Positions 35,103-47,747 are shown, counted from the first letter of the stretch. The stretch: 64,000 nucleotides of DNA from Mikania micrantha (GCA_009363875.1 CM018693.1:71904986-71968985), one strand, 5' to 3'. Made by a program: numbers and translations. Notes: generated by a model not told the origin, from the sequence alone.

Positions 35103-37035
35103 TTAAGCCTGCTCCATATCTTCAACTTCAAAGAAAATCTGACATCTGTACAGGGCCTTCACATCTTTATGAGACAGATTGGTCAGCCACATGGGATCAA
35201 AAATACGTACAGTATCCCATGTTTTTTCCTTGCATAGAACAATCACCGCCTCAGCAGTTTTCCTGTCATAGTACCACCATCTAAAACTGTCCAAAAAGTC
35301 TTGAGGCATCTTCTGTAATGGAATCTTCTTCATGTTTTCGGGTATCTGCATCAATCTCCGGTAGATAGTATCTCTCCGGTTGTTGTGGCTTGAAATTGAT
35401 CCATATTTTCCTATAGTCGAACTGGATTTTCCTTGCAAACCAGGACGACATCCCCGAATCTTCACAGTATAGCATCTTCAGACGTGCATGTTGATAAATT
35501 CGAATCCCGGCAACGTCTTGAAGTCATGGGGAAATCTGAAGTACTGGATCCCACGCTCTCTCTTCACTGCATAACAGTGCAAGTCATGAAAGTATGCCCA
35601 ACTCATAATTTGACCTCCAGATTTATATCCTTTGGCCCTGTAAACTTTTGAGTGTGGAGTTGGCATAGGGGGAACACTTTCTTTCTTCAACACTTGCCAA
35701 TAGGCTGCCCATTCCTCTTTCCTCTTTTGAATGTCTTCTGCTGAAGACTCACTACCACTGATCTTTTCGTATATCTTTCGGTTCAGCTCCTCCTCAGAAT
35801 GTAGACTGAATAAGTCAGTAAAATTAGGTAGTTCCTCTTCAGCTGAACTGTACTTTATGCCCTCTTCCTCTGTAATGTCTTCCAGAATCGCCTCATCAAT
35901 GTCATCGAATGCTTCTAGAGTAGGAAGATCAGAAGCAGGAATGGGAGCATCATCCAATATCACCTCATAAGGAATTAAGCTGAATAGCTCTGCGATTTGC
36001 TCCTTTGTGAGGCAATGAATGATTTCGCCTTCTTCTTTATCATAGCTGATAGAGTGTTGAATGATACCCTGAGCGTCTTGTATCATCGTCAACTTTTCAT
36101 CCAGGAGCCGTCTCACAGGCATCGCTTCAACCTCTTCAGTGGCCTTCGACTCATCAGCTTGACTCTGAGGCTGTTGAGGAGCTTTGTCATGTTTGGTCTT
36201 GGTTCTGACTTCGGTGGGCGGGGTTGGGTCTTCTGTACTAGAGGAACTCGCAGAGCCACTCCCAGCACCATTATCATCATCACCAGAGTCATCATCATTT
36301 GAACTATTATAATCTACCTTCTCCTCATCAGACTATTCTTCTTCTTCGTCTTCTTCTTCTTCATCCTTGTCTGAATCATTGGAGACAGGCTCAGACCCCT
36401 CAATCCTAGGAGTAGACTCCTTGACACTTTCAACTTGCTCAGCTAGACGCAAGTTTTCAGCCTGAAGAGCAGAAATCCTGTCATTGAAGCCCACAGCAGT
36501 CAGGGCCAGCTGATTGTGCTCGTCCATAGACATAACTTGTATCTCCTATAAATCAGTAGATCTGGCCCTCAAATCGGCTCTCTGATCAGCTGCCTGAATC
36601 AACTGAGCATCCTGCTCCTCATTTACTCTTTGTGTAAGCTAGGAAATAGGCTGATCCTGCTCATGGCTCCTCTCCCTCAACCGAAGGACCAAACTGTTCA
36701 GTTTACTGAGCTGTTCTGCAACTGAAACAGTTGGAATATAGTGATCTGCACGAGTAGTGGAGGGACCAGAGGAAGCTGCAGTGAAGACAGCTGTAGTAGC
36801 AATAGATAAGGTCAGAGGGGCAATAGTAACACGTGCAAGAGTTTCCCTTGACCTGGTCAGTGAAGAAGCTACAACTGTTGTAGCGGATGAAACAGTGGTT
36901 GCTGCAACAGAAGTCAACTCTGACTGTCTCTGAAGAACGAATCGTGTCCTTCTTCTCTTGGGAGGAGGAGAGGAAGTAGTTTGAGCAGCAGCAGCAGTGG
37001 TAGCAATAATAGATGTAGTAATAGAAGTACGTGGA
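35103..37035 (-). pseudogene. Accessory (env-like) frame of S, C-terminal part
   Basis: Sireviruses often carry a long frame after pol, called env-like; its function is unknown. Here a Thr/Ala/Ser-rich start with a basic PPPKRRRTRF patch leads into a heptad-like coiled coil (AEQLSKLNSLVLRLRER, ISALQAENLRLAEQ) and an acidic run (DKDEEEEDEEEE). A region around MPVRRLLDEKLTMIQDAQ and a C-terminal domain with FRWWYYDRKTAEAVIVL and IFDPMWLTNLSHKDVKALY follow. Stops lie near 36639, 36550 and 36333, and a frameshift falls between 35475 and 35365. The end domain resembles, from memory, proteins very common in Asteraceae genome annotations. I see no convincing membrane segment or signal peptide in this half. 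It is cut at 37035 by F. Confidence 0.75.
37031..37035. repeat. Target site duplication of F, left copy
   Basis: gtgga, identical to 48319-48323. Confidence 0.9.
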
Positions 37036-37832
37036 TGTAACATCTGTGCCGGAATCGTTACCGGAACAGTAAGGTGCACAGTAACGTGAACAGTAACTCA
37101 AGTACGAACTATGTAAACTAGGTTGATGCAATTGACACTTTATGCAAAACACTAAACTATTATGCTGTTATTCTGAAATTTTGATTTAGACCTTATGGTT
37201 TAAACAGTCAGAAACACATCAGACAACAATGAACAGATGTATACATGTTTGATTTGTTATTATTATGTATAAACGTAGGCGAGGATAAACAGAACAAAAC
37301 CATAAATGTTGTTGTTACAGAATGATAAACGGACGAATTATTCGTACAGCTGACGATCTGTACGAATAGATCTGAAAGTTTAACAATCTGGAATGGTGAC
37401 TGATCAGTAGAAAACAAAATCAGAAAGTGAAACGTACGATCGTGTTTGTACAGTTAGCGCTCTGTACGAAAATGCGCGTAAGTGACGTTTTCTGACGAAA
37501 CGAAAACGAAGACGATTCGAACGATAATAAATTTAAGGAAATATAATATTTCCTGTTTTACAATTTTGAAAATCATAAGAAATTATTTAAAAAAAAACTA
37601 TTTTAATTAAAATACGTAAATTAGCAAAAGAATTAACGAAAACACGTAAAAATAATAAACTACGATAATAATTCAAGAAAATGATATTTAAAATATTTTC
37701 TATAAATAACCACCCTCCAAATATTTAAAATAAAGTCCTTTTTTATTTAATTTACAAAACGCGCGCGTTACGATCCGGAAACGCAACGGAGACGAAAACC
37801 GAGCAACCAAAACGAACCCGAACACCCCCGGA

Positions 37833-37841
37833 GTATTTAAA
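37833..37841 (+). promoter_or_regulatory. TATA-like box of LTR F
   Basis: GTATTTAAA followed by CCCTAAATGAGG and a ctctctct stretch, aligned with GTATAAATACCCTAAATGAG in E. The 3' LTR has it near 44468. Confidence 0.55.
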
Positions 37842-38219
37842 CCCTAAATGAGGTGATTTCCCTCATTTATCACAAACCCCTTCTCTCTCTAACCCTTAAA
37901 ACCGTCACCCATCTCTCTCTAAAGTTCACCATCTTAAAACCTCCATAACTTGATCAATTCTTGGCCAAATCGTGAGTTCTTGGTGTCTATGTGAAGCTAA
38001 AAGCGTCCTCTACACGAAAGTACAACTAATCTGATCGTTCGTCCAGCTATTTTCGAGGTAATGAGCTTGGAAAGTTCGAAATAATAGGGTTTTCTTTAGT
38101 TTTGGTTTATACACACACACAAACGGTTAACTAGTTCATTTTCGAACCACCACCCCTTTGAGAGCTTGTTTTACATGCAGCAGCACCACGAGGATGATCT
38201 AACTAGTTTTCGAAGTCGC

Positions 38220-38800
38220 TTGATGGTGATGCACGAACAGGTTCGTGGGGAGGGCCGAACCCTCGACCTGCACAAAAACATCACATGGCCGAACCTGTTA
38301 TTTCCTCAGCGAACCATCGTGAGACTGCCGAACCTTGCTTTCATTGGCGAACCTTTCCCCTCCATTCACGAAATTGCATGAGTTACAAGTTCCGAACCTC
38401 ACATCAGTTGGGCTACGAACCTACAAGAAAACCCAGAATCCACGAACCCTAACTCAACACAGCCGAACGTATTGCATGCAGCCGAACCCTAGTTCCGATG
38501 GCCGAACCCTGCGAAGGTCACCGAACCCTTGGCGAACCCCATGCATTCTGATGTCACTCACGAACCCATGTAGTGTAGATACCTTGGCCGAACCCTACTC
38601 ACTTGAGCCACGAAACCAGAGACAAACCTACTTAATCATAGCCGAACCTTTGAGGTAGGAACCATCATGACGAACCTGGTTATCATACGCGAACCATAGC
38701 AGCAGACGAACCCTTTAGACAACACCGAACCTTCGTGGTAGACTCAAGGGACGAACCTTTGGGGGAAGACACAAACCTCACAAGGAGTGGCGAACCTGGG
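38220..38800 (+). repeat. CGAACC word array in 5' LTR of F
   Basis: gccgaaccct, gcgaacc and acgaacc recur about thirty times with irregular spacing. A ggccca/gcccaa-rich stretch follows to about 39210. The 3' LTR carries the same at about 44865-45390. Confidence 0.85.
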
Positions 38801-39659
38801 GTGATAGGTTCACTGGTTCCAACGAAAGACCAGAAAGCATGGAGTCGGCCATACCCCATTCTCGTTGAGCTACACTACTTAGTCCATCCCATATCATTAG
38901 CCCAACAATTGGAATTTAAAATAATTTGGCCCATCTTAGTAATGGTCTACACCTTCGGCCGAATTAATTGATTTGGGCCCAACACCTTGACCAGCTTCCA
39001 CACCCCGTCGGCCCAATAGCAAGACAATTCGGCCCAACTCTATAAACTCGGCCCAAGTCAAGAAACCCACTTGGCCAATGACAATGGGCCCACGAAATTT
39101 ATGAGGCCCAAGTGATTCTAATTCGGTCCATTAACACTTGAGGCCCACTCTTAGCCCAATATACTTACACGACTCATTCGGACCACTTTGACCACGACTT
39201 AAACCACATTCGACCCATATGTTTAAAGACATAACGAACATTTAAACTAAATGATGCTTAACGACATGTAAGGGAACTTATGGTGACTACTATAAATGTG
39301 GTGAAAGAATTTAGAAACAAAGATTGAAACTCTAACTTCAACAACCATCATGTCATATTAACAAAACTTAATGACAAGTAAACAAGGGCTAAATGATTAT
39401 CGGAACTCATAATTGTTAGTCAAATTCTAGGACTAACACTTACATGCACACGAATCATTACAACACATACTTATAAGCTACAAATACTATGAAATCAATA
39501 CAGGATCGTGAACATCACAACAAGTACAAACAAAGAGCGTGCGTATTCTTGTTTTGATTAATCCACCACTACGGACACAAGGTGAGTTCATTTGTCCCTT
39601 TTCAAACTTATTTCTTTTACTTCGGGACTGAGAAGCATGTTAAACGTTTTAAGAAATTA

Positions 39660-40200
39660 TTGAAGGATTATTTAATGCTTTTAAACATCATCATGATGCT
39701 TACACTAAAGCTTATGCTTGGGAAACTATTATTTTTGAGAAACTATATACTTGATGCTTAAACTATATGCTTGATGCTTATGCAACAAACTAGAAGCTTA
39801 AACTATATGCTTTAGGCTTACGCTACAGACTTGAAGCGTAAACTAGATGCTTGATACTTATAAACTCTATGCTCAAAATAGATATTTAGGTCAATGCTAC
39901 AAACTCTATGCTAAGATTATATGCTAGAAATAAAGCTACAGATTCAATGCTAATGCTATTTATACTATACTTGCTTGCTTAAAGCTTTTGAAACATTTAA
40001 ATGCATAAGGAAACTAATGTTAAAACTAGAAATGCTTATGAAAACTATGTCTATGTAAACTTGGAACTTAAACTTAGAAAGACCATATGTTCTAACTTAC
40101 TATAAATACTTGATATACTTGGAATGCTTGAAACACGTGAATACTTGATATGATTGGAATACTTGAACACTTGAATGCTTGAAACATTTGGAATGCTCAG
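39660..40200 (+). repeat. ATGCTT-rich short repeats in 5' LTR of F
   Basis: ttgatgctta, aactatatgct and gaatgcttga recur many times in degenerate 15-35 bp steps. The 3' LTR repeats the region near 46260-46790. Confidence 0.75.
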
Positions 40201-40566
40201 ACTACAAACTGAATGAGCGCCGCGTGTTGACATGCGTGTCAACCCCTACTAGTCATCAGTGAAACTATGGGAATGCGTTAAACTTATATGCTTAAGCTAT
40301 AGGACATCGTAAGACAGACTGTTGGCCGCAGCGTCTTGACATTGGTCTAGCCCTACTAGTCATCAGTACTCTTCGTTGTCAGAATCATGTAAGACAGACT
40401 GATTGGCCGCCGCGTCTTGACATTGGTCAAGCCCTACTAGTGATTTAGTGTTCTTCTTGATTCATCCATGGTTATGACAAGTGACTAAAATGATTTGGGT
40501 TCTTTTAGCTGACTTTGTGTCAGTTGAAGGTTTCTCTATCATAACACGTCGCGAGTCATATTTAGG

Positions 40567-40619
40567 ACCATTATGGATGGATGCTGAATTCTCTAGGGCG
40601 TTCAGCTCTCCATAATGGT
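40567..40619 (+). repeat. Nested stem-loop in LTR of F
   Basis: ACCATTATGGA (40567-40577) pairs perfectly with TCCATAATGGT (40609-40619). Inside, GCTGAA (40583-40588) pairs with TTCAGC (40601-40606). Confidence 0.75.
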
Positions 40620-40706
40620 GCCTCTCAAACTCGATACTCATATGTCATGGAATCAAGGTAGTGGAACGAAATGCTTAATTATCATTAACATTAATATGTT
40701 AAGCCG

Positions 40707-40774
40707 CCCGGTATGTGGTGGGATGGTGGCTGGGGCTTGTCCCCTACATATGCCATATATATAAGCATACTCGG
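40707..40774 (+). other. Conserved GGTGGG/GCCCTATA module, F unit 1
   Basis: Arms cccggtatg and catactcgg, core GGTGGGATGGTGGCTGG, hairpin GGGG-CTTGT-CCCC, then TACATATGCCATATATATA. Confidence 0.7.
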
Positions 40775-40934
40775 TTGGATAACATAGGTGGTTGTTAGTG
40801 AGGTTAAGGTTGTCATTTCGGGGAAATCAAAGTAAATATTTTTAGGGTAATCAAATGCAAAGAATCATATGCCATGGAAATCCAGGTAGTTGAATGAAAT
40901 GCTTAATTATCATCAACAACAATATGTTAAGCAA

Positions 40935-41002
40935 CCCGGTATGTGGTGGAACGGTGGCTGGGGCTTGTCCCCTACATATGCCCTATATATAAGCATACTC
41001 GG
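40935..41002 (+). other. Conserved GGTGGG/GCCCTATA module, F unit 2
   Basis: Same arms and hairpin as unit 1. The core reads GGTGGAACGGTGGCTGG and the 3' half TACATATGCCCTATATATA. Confidence 0.7.
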
Positions 41003-41159
41003 TTGGTTAGCATAGGTGGTCGTTGATGAGGTTAAGGTTGTCATTCAGGGAATTAAGGTAAACATTAAAAGGGTAATCGAATTTTAGGAATCAATTGTTA
41101 TGAAATCAAAGATGCAGGATGAAACACTTAACTATCATCAGGAACAATATATCATGTGG

Positions 41160-41236
41160 TTTGGTATGTGGTGGGACGGTGGCTGGGCGGACGGTAAGTT
41201 CGACCCTACATATGCCCTATATATAAGCATACTGAA
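41160..41236 (+). other. Conserved GGTGGG/GCCCTATA module, F unit 3 with longer hairpin
   Basis: Here the inner hairpin is GGGCGGAC against GTTCGACCC with one bulged A, eight pairs in place of four. Core and 3' half are unchanged, so the stem changed while the frame of the structure stayed. Confidence 0.7.
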
Positions 41237-41733
41237 ACAGATGGTATATGTGGTTAATGGTGAGGTTAAGGTTGTCATTCAAAGGATTTTTCAAACTATT
41301 TTTACATAAAACTACATGAACTCACCAACCATTTTGTTGACTTTGTTTTCTTACATGCTTTCTCAGGTGATGCACAGGATTAAGCTAAGATGCAGGATTG
41401 CATGCTAGGATGCCCAGATATAGATCCTAGTGGACTTTTGGAGAAGCACGTCTTTTGATATCAATACGAATCTCTTTTGATATCTTGTACAGATACAAGA
41501 TAGATATATTTGATTCTTTTGATAGGTTTACTTAGTTAAATTACTAAACATTGACATTTGTAATTTAACTTTGTAATCCTAGTTTAATGTTTTATTGTGC
41601 TTTAATTATTCTTAACATTGATGCTATGTAAACAATCTGATCATCACGATTATCACTCACGATATCGCCCCCCGAGAACATTCCGCCCGACGGGGACTCC
41701 GATCCAAACCCGCCGGCTCGGGGTGTGACTGAT

Positions 41734-41746
41734 TGGTATCAGAGCT
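41734..41746 (+). other. Primer binding site of element F
   Basis: TGGTATCAGAGCT, an almost exact initiator Met-tRNA site, three bases after the LTR. Confidence 0.85.
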
Positions 41747-41900
41747 CAAGGTTATTGAGAATAATAGGTCATTTACTTAAACGGTTTGGCCTAGACTATA
41801 ACTTAGGGACCCTCATGTAGAGAACATAGGATCTAAGATTGCATTGTGTCTTCTGCATTCGATCACTGCACTAACCAATTTCCTTTTGGTTATGATCAGA

Positions 41901-43197
41901 ATGCCGCCCAGAAGACAACCTACTCCGGTACCTACTGCACAAACCTCAGCACCACACTCTTCAACGCCATCACCGCCTGATTCACCGCCGCCACCTCCTC
42001 CTCCACTAGACCCTCCTCCGAACCCTACTGCAACTATAGTTCTGGATCCTGCTACTATTGCCTTAGCAACATTACTGAGTAGCCAACTGACAAACCAGAT
42101 GAAGGATATCATCCCGGAGATGATCAATAGAATTCAAGGTCATGGTAACAACTCTGGACACACCACGAGAGAAGCTAGTGGAAGCACCGGTACTACTTCA
42201 GGCTGTTCCTACAAATCGTTCGTAGGATGCAAGCCGCCAAGCTTTAGTGGCATTGAAGGAGCCGTTGGACTGATCCAATGGTTAGAAAAGATGGAGAATA
42301 CACTGGACATAAGTGGTTATCCGGAACGACATAAGTTTCGCTACGCTGCTGGATCTTTTAGTAACCGTGCTCTAACATGGTGGAACTCCCAGATACACAC
42401 TCGAGGTAGAGATGAAGCAGTAGCCATGCCTTGGGGCAGAATTCAAGACTCTTCTGAGGAATGAATTCTGTCCGAAGCACGAACTACAGAAGCTGGAAGT
42501 TGAACTTTCAAATCATGCGATGAAAGGAATTGATCACATGACATTCACTACCCGCTATCATGAATTGGTAGCCTTGGTACCTGAGATGGTGCCAACTCTG
42601 GAAAAGCGAATTGACCGATATGTAGGAGGATTGTCATCCTGCATTCAGGGCATTGTACTTGCTGCAAACCCTGCAGCTTTAGAATCCGCCATTTCTCTGT
42701 CCGCTAAAGTCACGGACGTGATGGTGAAGTCAGGAGAATTGAAAGATGACTCGGACAAGGCTAAAGAGGAACAACCGAAGAAGAAGCAAAAAGTCATCCA
42801 ACACTACGCGATGCCCACACCCCTCAATCAAGTTGCTGCAGTACCTGCTAAAGCTGCACGCAAACCCTACACTGGTGTACATCCTTAGTGTGCACAATGC
42901 CAGTTTCATCATGCTGCCACAATGCCGTGTAGGCAGTGTACCAACTGTGGCCGAAAAGGCCATCTGGTGCAACATTTTCGGACTCTACCGGCACCGGCTG
43001 TAAACAATGCCACAATGGCAATGCCACCACCATAAAACCCTGGAAACTACAACATCAACAATCGGGGATGTTATAACCGTGGAGAACTAGGTCATTTCTC
43101 CAGGGATTGTCCGAAGAGAGTGCAACAAGGAGGTCAAGTACCAAGGGGAAGAGCTTTCATGATAGGAGCTCGCCAAGACCCGAGACGGGTACTGGTA
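41901..43197 (+). pseudogene. gag: gag of element F
   Basis: Start ATG 41901 in the context gatcagaATGCCGCC, identical to E. The protein has a Pro-rich opening, a capsid domain (FVGCKPPSFSGIEGAVGL, RALTWWNSQ, TRYHELVALVPEMVPTLEKR) and a Lys-rich linker. Two zinc knuckles follow: CTNCGRKGHLVQHF, with its last Cys lost, and CYNRGELGHFSRDC, with its second Cys changed to Arg. An extra G near 42435 shifts the frame inside the capsid domain, and stops lie near 42886 and 43033. The frame ends just after RQDPR, at the point where E enters protease. It is close to the gag of E but clearly a separate lineage. Confidence 0.9.
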
Positions 43198-43635
43198 TGT
43201 GACACCCTTTAACTCATAAGTGCTTATTTTATCTTGGTGCTAGTAGGAGTAAGAAACTTATCTTATTCCTATTGGTATAACCACATACGTATTTCACGAG
43301 GACTTAGGAACTCTTTTATTGCGTAGAAACAATAAAAGAATCCTTAGTTAATGCATAGAACTTACACAGGAAACCGCCACTAACACTAAGGTTGTGCAAC
43401 AAGTGATGCTCATAGCATCAGTTTGTTTTGAACAACAAAGTGTTAGAATTACGCAATTAAGTAGCAAACAGTAGCAGTAAGACAACTACGAGCAATAAGA
43501 CTATCAAAACTCTGAGGCTATACATGAGAAATCTCAGACGTGACCCATAATTTAATTTGGGAGCGTAAGAGCCTCGCATCATACAAAAGCCCTTCCACTT
43601 GTTTACAAAGAAAGTTGTACCGATGATAACTTTTA
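43198..43635. other. Foreign 0.43-kb segment replacing pol in F
   Basis: It starts TGTGACACCC, a typical LTR opening, and shows no similarity to pol or to the other sequences here. It runs into the normal 3' end (cgggacgaaat, polypurine tract). It could be a fragment of another LTR captured by template switching or left by deletion after an insertion. No frame of note. Confidence 0.5.
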
Positions 43636-43658
43636 AATTTCGGGACGAAATTTCTTTA

Positions 43659-43670
43659 ACAAGGGGAGAC
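43659..43670 (+). other. Polypurine tract of element F
   Basis: acaaggggagac before the LTR start TGTAACATC, as in E. Confidence 0.85.
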
Positions 43671-46600
43671 TGTAACATCTGTGCCGGAATCGTTACCGGA
43701 ACAGTCAGTTCCACAGTAACGTGAACAGTAACTCAAGTACGAACTATGTAAACTAGGTTGATGCAATGGACACTTTATGCTAAACACTAAACTATTATGC
43801 TGTTATTCGGAAATTTTGATTTAGACCTTATGGTTTAAACAGTCAGAAACACATCAGACAACAATGAACAGATGTATACATGTTTGATTTGTTATTATTA
43901 GGTATAAACGTAGGCGAGGATAAACAAAACAAAACCATAACAGTTGTTGTTACAGAATGCTAAACGAACGAATTATTCGTACAGGTGACGATCTGTACGA
44001 ATAGATCTGAAAGTTTAACAATCTGGAATGGTGACTGATCAGTAGAAAACAAAATCAGAAAGTGAGACGTACGATCGTGTTCGTACAGTTAGCGCTCTGT
44101 ACGAAAACGCGCGTAAGTGACGTTTTCTGATGAAACGAAAACGGAGACGATTCGAACGATAATAAATTTAAGGAAATATAATATTTCCTGTTTTACAATT
44201 TTGAAACTCATCAGAAATTAATTAAAAAGAAACTATTTAAATTAAAATACGTAAATTAGCGAAAGAATTAACGAAAACGCGTAAAAATAATAAACTACGA
44301 TAATAATTCAAGAAAAGGATATTTAAAATATTTTCTATAAATAACCACCCTCCAAATATTTAAAATAAATTCCTTTTTTATTTAATTTATAAAACGCGCG
44401 CGTTACGATTCGGAAATGCAACGGAGACCAAAACCGAGCAACCAAAACGAACCCGAACACCCCCGGAGTATTTAAACCCTAAATGAGGTGATTTCCTTCA
44501 TTTATCACAAACCCTTTCTCTCTCTAACCCTTAAAACCGTCACCCATCTCTCTCTAAGGTTCACCATCTTAAAACCTCCATAACTTGATCAATTCTTGGC
44601 CAAATCGTGAGTTATTGGTGTCTATGTGAAGCTACAAGTGTCCTTTACACGAAAGTACAACTAATCTGATCATTCGTCCAGCTATTTTCGAGGTAATGAG
44701 CTTGGAAAGTTCGAAATAATAGGGTTTTCTTTAGTTTTGGTTTACACACACACACAAACGGTTAACTAGTTCATTTTCGAACCACCACCCTTTCGAGAGC
44801 TTGTTTTACATGCAGCAGCACCACGAGGATGATCTAACTAGTGTTCGAAGTCGCTTGATGGTGATGCACGAACAGGTTCGTGGGGAGGGCCGAACCCTCG
44901 ACCTGCACAAAAACATCACATGGCCGAACCTGTTACTTCCTCAGCGAACCATTGTGAGACTGTCGAACCTTGCTTTCATTGGCGAACCTTTCCCCTCCAT
45001 TCACGAACCTGCATGAGTTATAAGTGCCGAACCTCACATCAGTTGGGCTACAAACCTGCAAGAAAACCTAGAATCCACGAAACCTAACTCAACACAGCCG
45101 AACGTATTGCATGCAGCCGAACACTAGTTCTGATGGCCGAACCCTGCGAAGGTCACCGAACCCTTGGCGAACCCTATGCATTCAGATGTCACTCACGAAC
45201 CCATGTAGTGTAGATACCTTGGCCGAACCCTACTCACTTGAGCCACGAACCCAGAGACAAACCTACTGAATCATAGCCGAACTATAGCAGCAGACGAACC
45301 CTTTAGACATCACCGAACCTTCGTGGTAGACTCAAGGGACGAGCCTATGGGGGAAGACACGAACCTCACAAGGAGTGGCGAACCTAGGGTGATAGGTTCA
45401 CTGGTTCCAACGAAAGACCAGAAAGCATGGAGTCGGCCATACCCCATTCTCGTTGAGCTACACTACTTGGTCCATCCCATATCATTAGCCCAACAATTGG
45501 AATTTAAAATAATTGGGCCCATCTTAGTAATGGTCTACACCTTCGGCCGAATTAATTGATTTGGGCCCAACACCTTGAACAGCTTCCACCTCCCGTCGGC
45601 CCAATAGCAAGACAATTCGGCCCAACTCTATAAACCCGGCCCAAGTCCAGAAACCCACTTGGCCAATGACAATGGTCCCACGAAATTTATGAGGCCCAAG
45701 TGATTCTAATTCGGTCCATTAACACTTGAGGCCCACTCTTAGCCCAATATACTTACACGACTCATTCGGACCACTTTGACCACGACTTAAACCACATTCG
45801 GCCCATATGTTTAAAGACATAATGAACATTTAAACTAAATGATGCTTAACGACATGTAAGGGAACTTATGGTGACTACTATAAATGTGGTGAAAGAATTT
45901 AGAAACAAAGATTGAAACTCTAACTTCTACAACCATCATGTCATATTAACAAAACTTAACGACAAGTAAAAAAGGGCCGAATGAACATCGAAACTCATAA
46001 TTGTTAGTCAAATTCTAGGACTAACAGTTACACGCACACGAATCATTACAACACATACTTATATGCTACAAATATTATGAAATAAATACAGGATCGTGAA
46101 CATCACAACAAGTACAAACAAAGAGCGTGCGTGTTCTTGTTTTGATTAGTCCACCACTACGCACACAAGGTGAGTTCATTTGTCCCTTTTCAAACTTATT
46201 TGTTTTACTTCGGGACTGAGAAGCATGTTCAACATTTTAAGAAATTATTGAAGGATTATTTAATGCTTTTAAACATCATCATGATGCTTACACTAAAGCT
46301 TATGCTTGGGAAACTATTATTTTTGAGAAACTATATACTTGATGCTTAAACTATATGCTTGATGCTTATGCAACAAACTAGAAGCTTAAACTATATGCTT
46401 GAGGCTTACGCTACAGACTTGATGCTTAAACTAGATGCTTGATACTTATAAACTCTATGCTCAAAATAGATATTTAGGTCAATGCTACAAACTCTATGCA
46501 TAGATTATATGCTAGAACTAAAGCTACAGATTCAATGCTAATGCTATTTATACTATACTTGCTTGCTAAAGCTTTTGAAACATTTAAATGCATAAGGAAA

Positions 46601-47294
46601 CTAATGTTAAAACTAGAAATGCTTATGAAAACTATGTCTATGTTAACTTGGAACTTAAACTTAGAAAGACTAGATGTTCTAACTTACTATAAATACTTGA
46701 TATACTTGGAATGCTTGAAACACGTGAATACTTGATATGCTTGGAATACTTGAACACTTGAATGCTTGAAACATTTGGATTGCTCAGACTACAAACTGAA
46801 TGACCGCCGCGTGTTGACATGCATGTCAACCCCTACTAGTCATCAGTGAAACTATGGGAATGCGTTAAACTTGTATGCTTAAGCTATAGGACATCGTAAG
46901 ACAGACTGTTGGCCGCCAAGTCTTGACATTGGTCAAGCCCTACTAGTCATCAGTACTCTTCGTTGTCAGAATCATGTAAGACAGACTGATTGGCCGCCGC
47001 GTCTTGATATTGGTCAAGCCCTACTAGTCATTCAGTGTTCTTCTTGATTCATCCATGATTATGACAAGTGACTAAAATGATTTGGGTTCTGTTAGCTGAC
47101 TTTGTGTCAACTTGAAGGTTTCTCTATCATAAAACGTCGCGAGTCATATTTAGGACCATTATGGATGGATGCTGAATTCTCTAGGGTGTTCAGCTGTCCA
47201 TAATGGTGCCTCTCAAACTCGATACTCATATGTCATGGAATCAAGGTAGTGGAACGAAATGCTTAATTATCATTAACAACAATATGTTAAGCAG

Positions 47295-47362
47295 CCCGGT
47301 ATGTGGTGGGATGGTGGCTGGGGCTTGTCCCCTACATATGCCATATATATAAGCATACTCGG
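47295..47362 (+). other. Conserved GGTGGG/GCCCTATA module, F 3' LTR unit 1
   Basis: Same as 40707-40774. Confidence 0.7.
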
Positions 47363-47522
47363 TTGGATAACATAGGTGGTTGTTAGTGAGGTTAAGGTTG
47401 TCATTTCAGGGAAATCAAAGTAAACATTTTCAGGGTAATCAAATGCAAAGAATCATATGTCATGGAAATCCAGGTAGTGGAATGAAATGCTTAATTATCA
47501 TCAACAACAATATGTTAAGCAG

Positions 47523-47590
47523 GCCGGTATGTGGTGGGACGGTGGCTGGGGCTTGTCCCCTACATATGCCCTATATATAAGCATACTCGG
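47523..47590 (+). other. Conserved GGTGGG/GCCCTATA module, F 3' LTR unit 2
   Basis: As 40935-41002, with the core GGTGGGACGGTGGCTGG restored. Confidence 0.7.
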
Positions 47591-47747
47591 TTGGTTAGCA
47601 TAGGTGGTCGTTGATGACGTTAAGGTTGTCATTCAGGGAATTAAGGTAAACATTAAAAGGGTAATCTAAATTTAGGAATCAATTGTTAAGAAATCAAAGA
47701 TGCAGGATGAAACACTTAACTATCATTAGGAACAATATATCATGTGG

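Larger units (their letters stand above)
40639..41290 (+). repeat. Three 227-bp tandem units carrying the structured module, 5' LTR of F
   Basis: Each unit opens tcatatg(t/c)catgga-atc or a relative, then tgcttaattatcatcaac, the module and ggttaaggttgtcattc. The modules start at 40707, 40935 and 41160, spaced 228 and 225 bp. The 3' LTR has the same set at 47227-47890. Confidence 0.85.
37036..41730 (+). mobile_element. 5' LTR of element F (4.7 kb)
   Basis: Begins TGTAACATCTGTGCC and ends GGTGTGACT, where the 3' LTR ends in CA; the last base has mutated. The TATA-like box near 37833 leaves about 3.9 kb transcribed. Contents in order: CGAACC array, ggccca-rich part, ATGCTT-rich repeat, TTGAC hairpins, nested stem-loop 40567-40619, a triple 227-bp repeat with three modules and a GC-rich end shared with E. 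Confidence 0.92.

Noticed and set aside
36703..37152. Cys/Ser/Tyr-rich minus-strand frame
   Set aside because: Shifted reading of the Thr/Ala-rich part of the accessory frame, running into the LTR of F.
37480..37500. ctgacgaaac in LTRs of E and F as a hammerhead core
   Set aside because: The two conserved boxes overlap, leaving no room for stem II.
38220..38800. CRISPR-like array
   Set aside because: Spacing is irregular, the repeated word is only 6-10 bp, and the DNA is a plant LTR.
41844..41900. Upstream start for gag of F
   Set aside because: The codons before 41901 are leader text also present without a start in E; ATG 41901 is shared.
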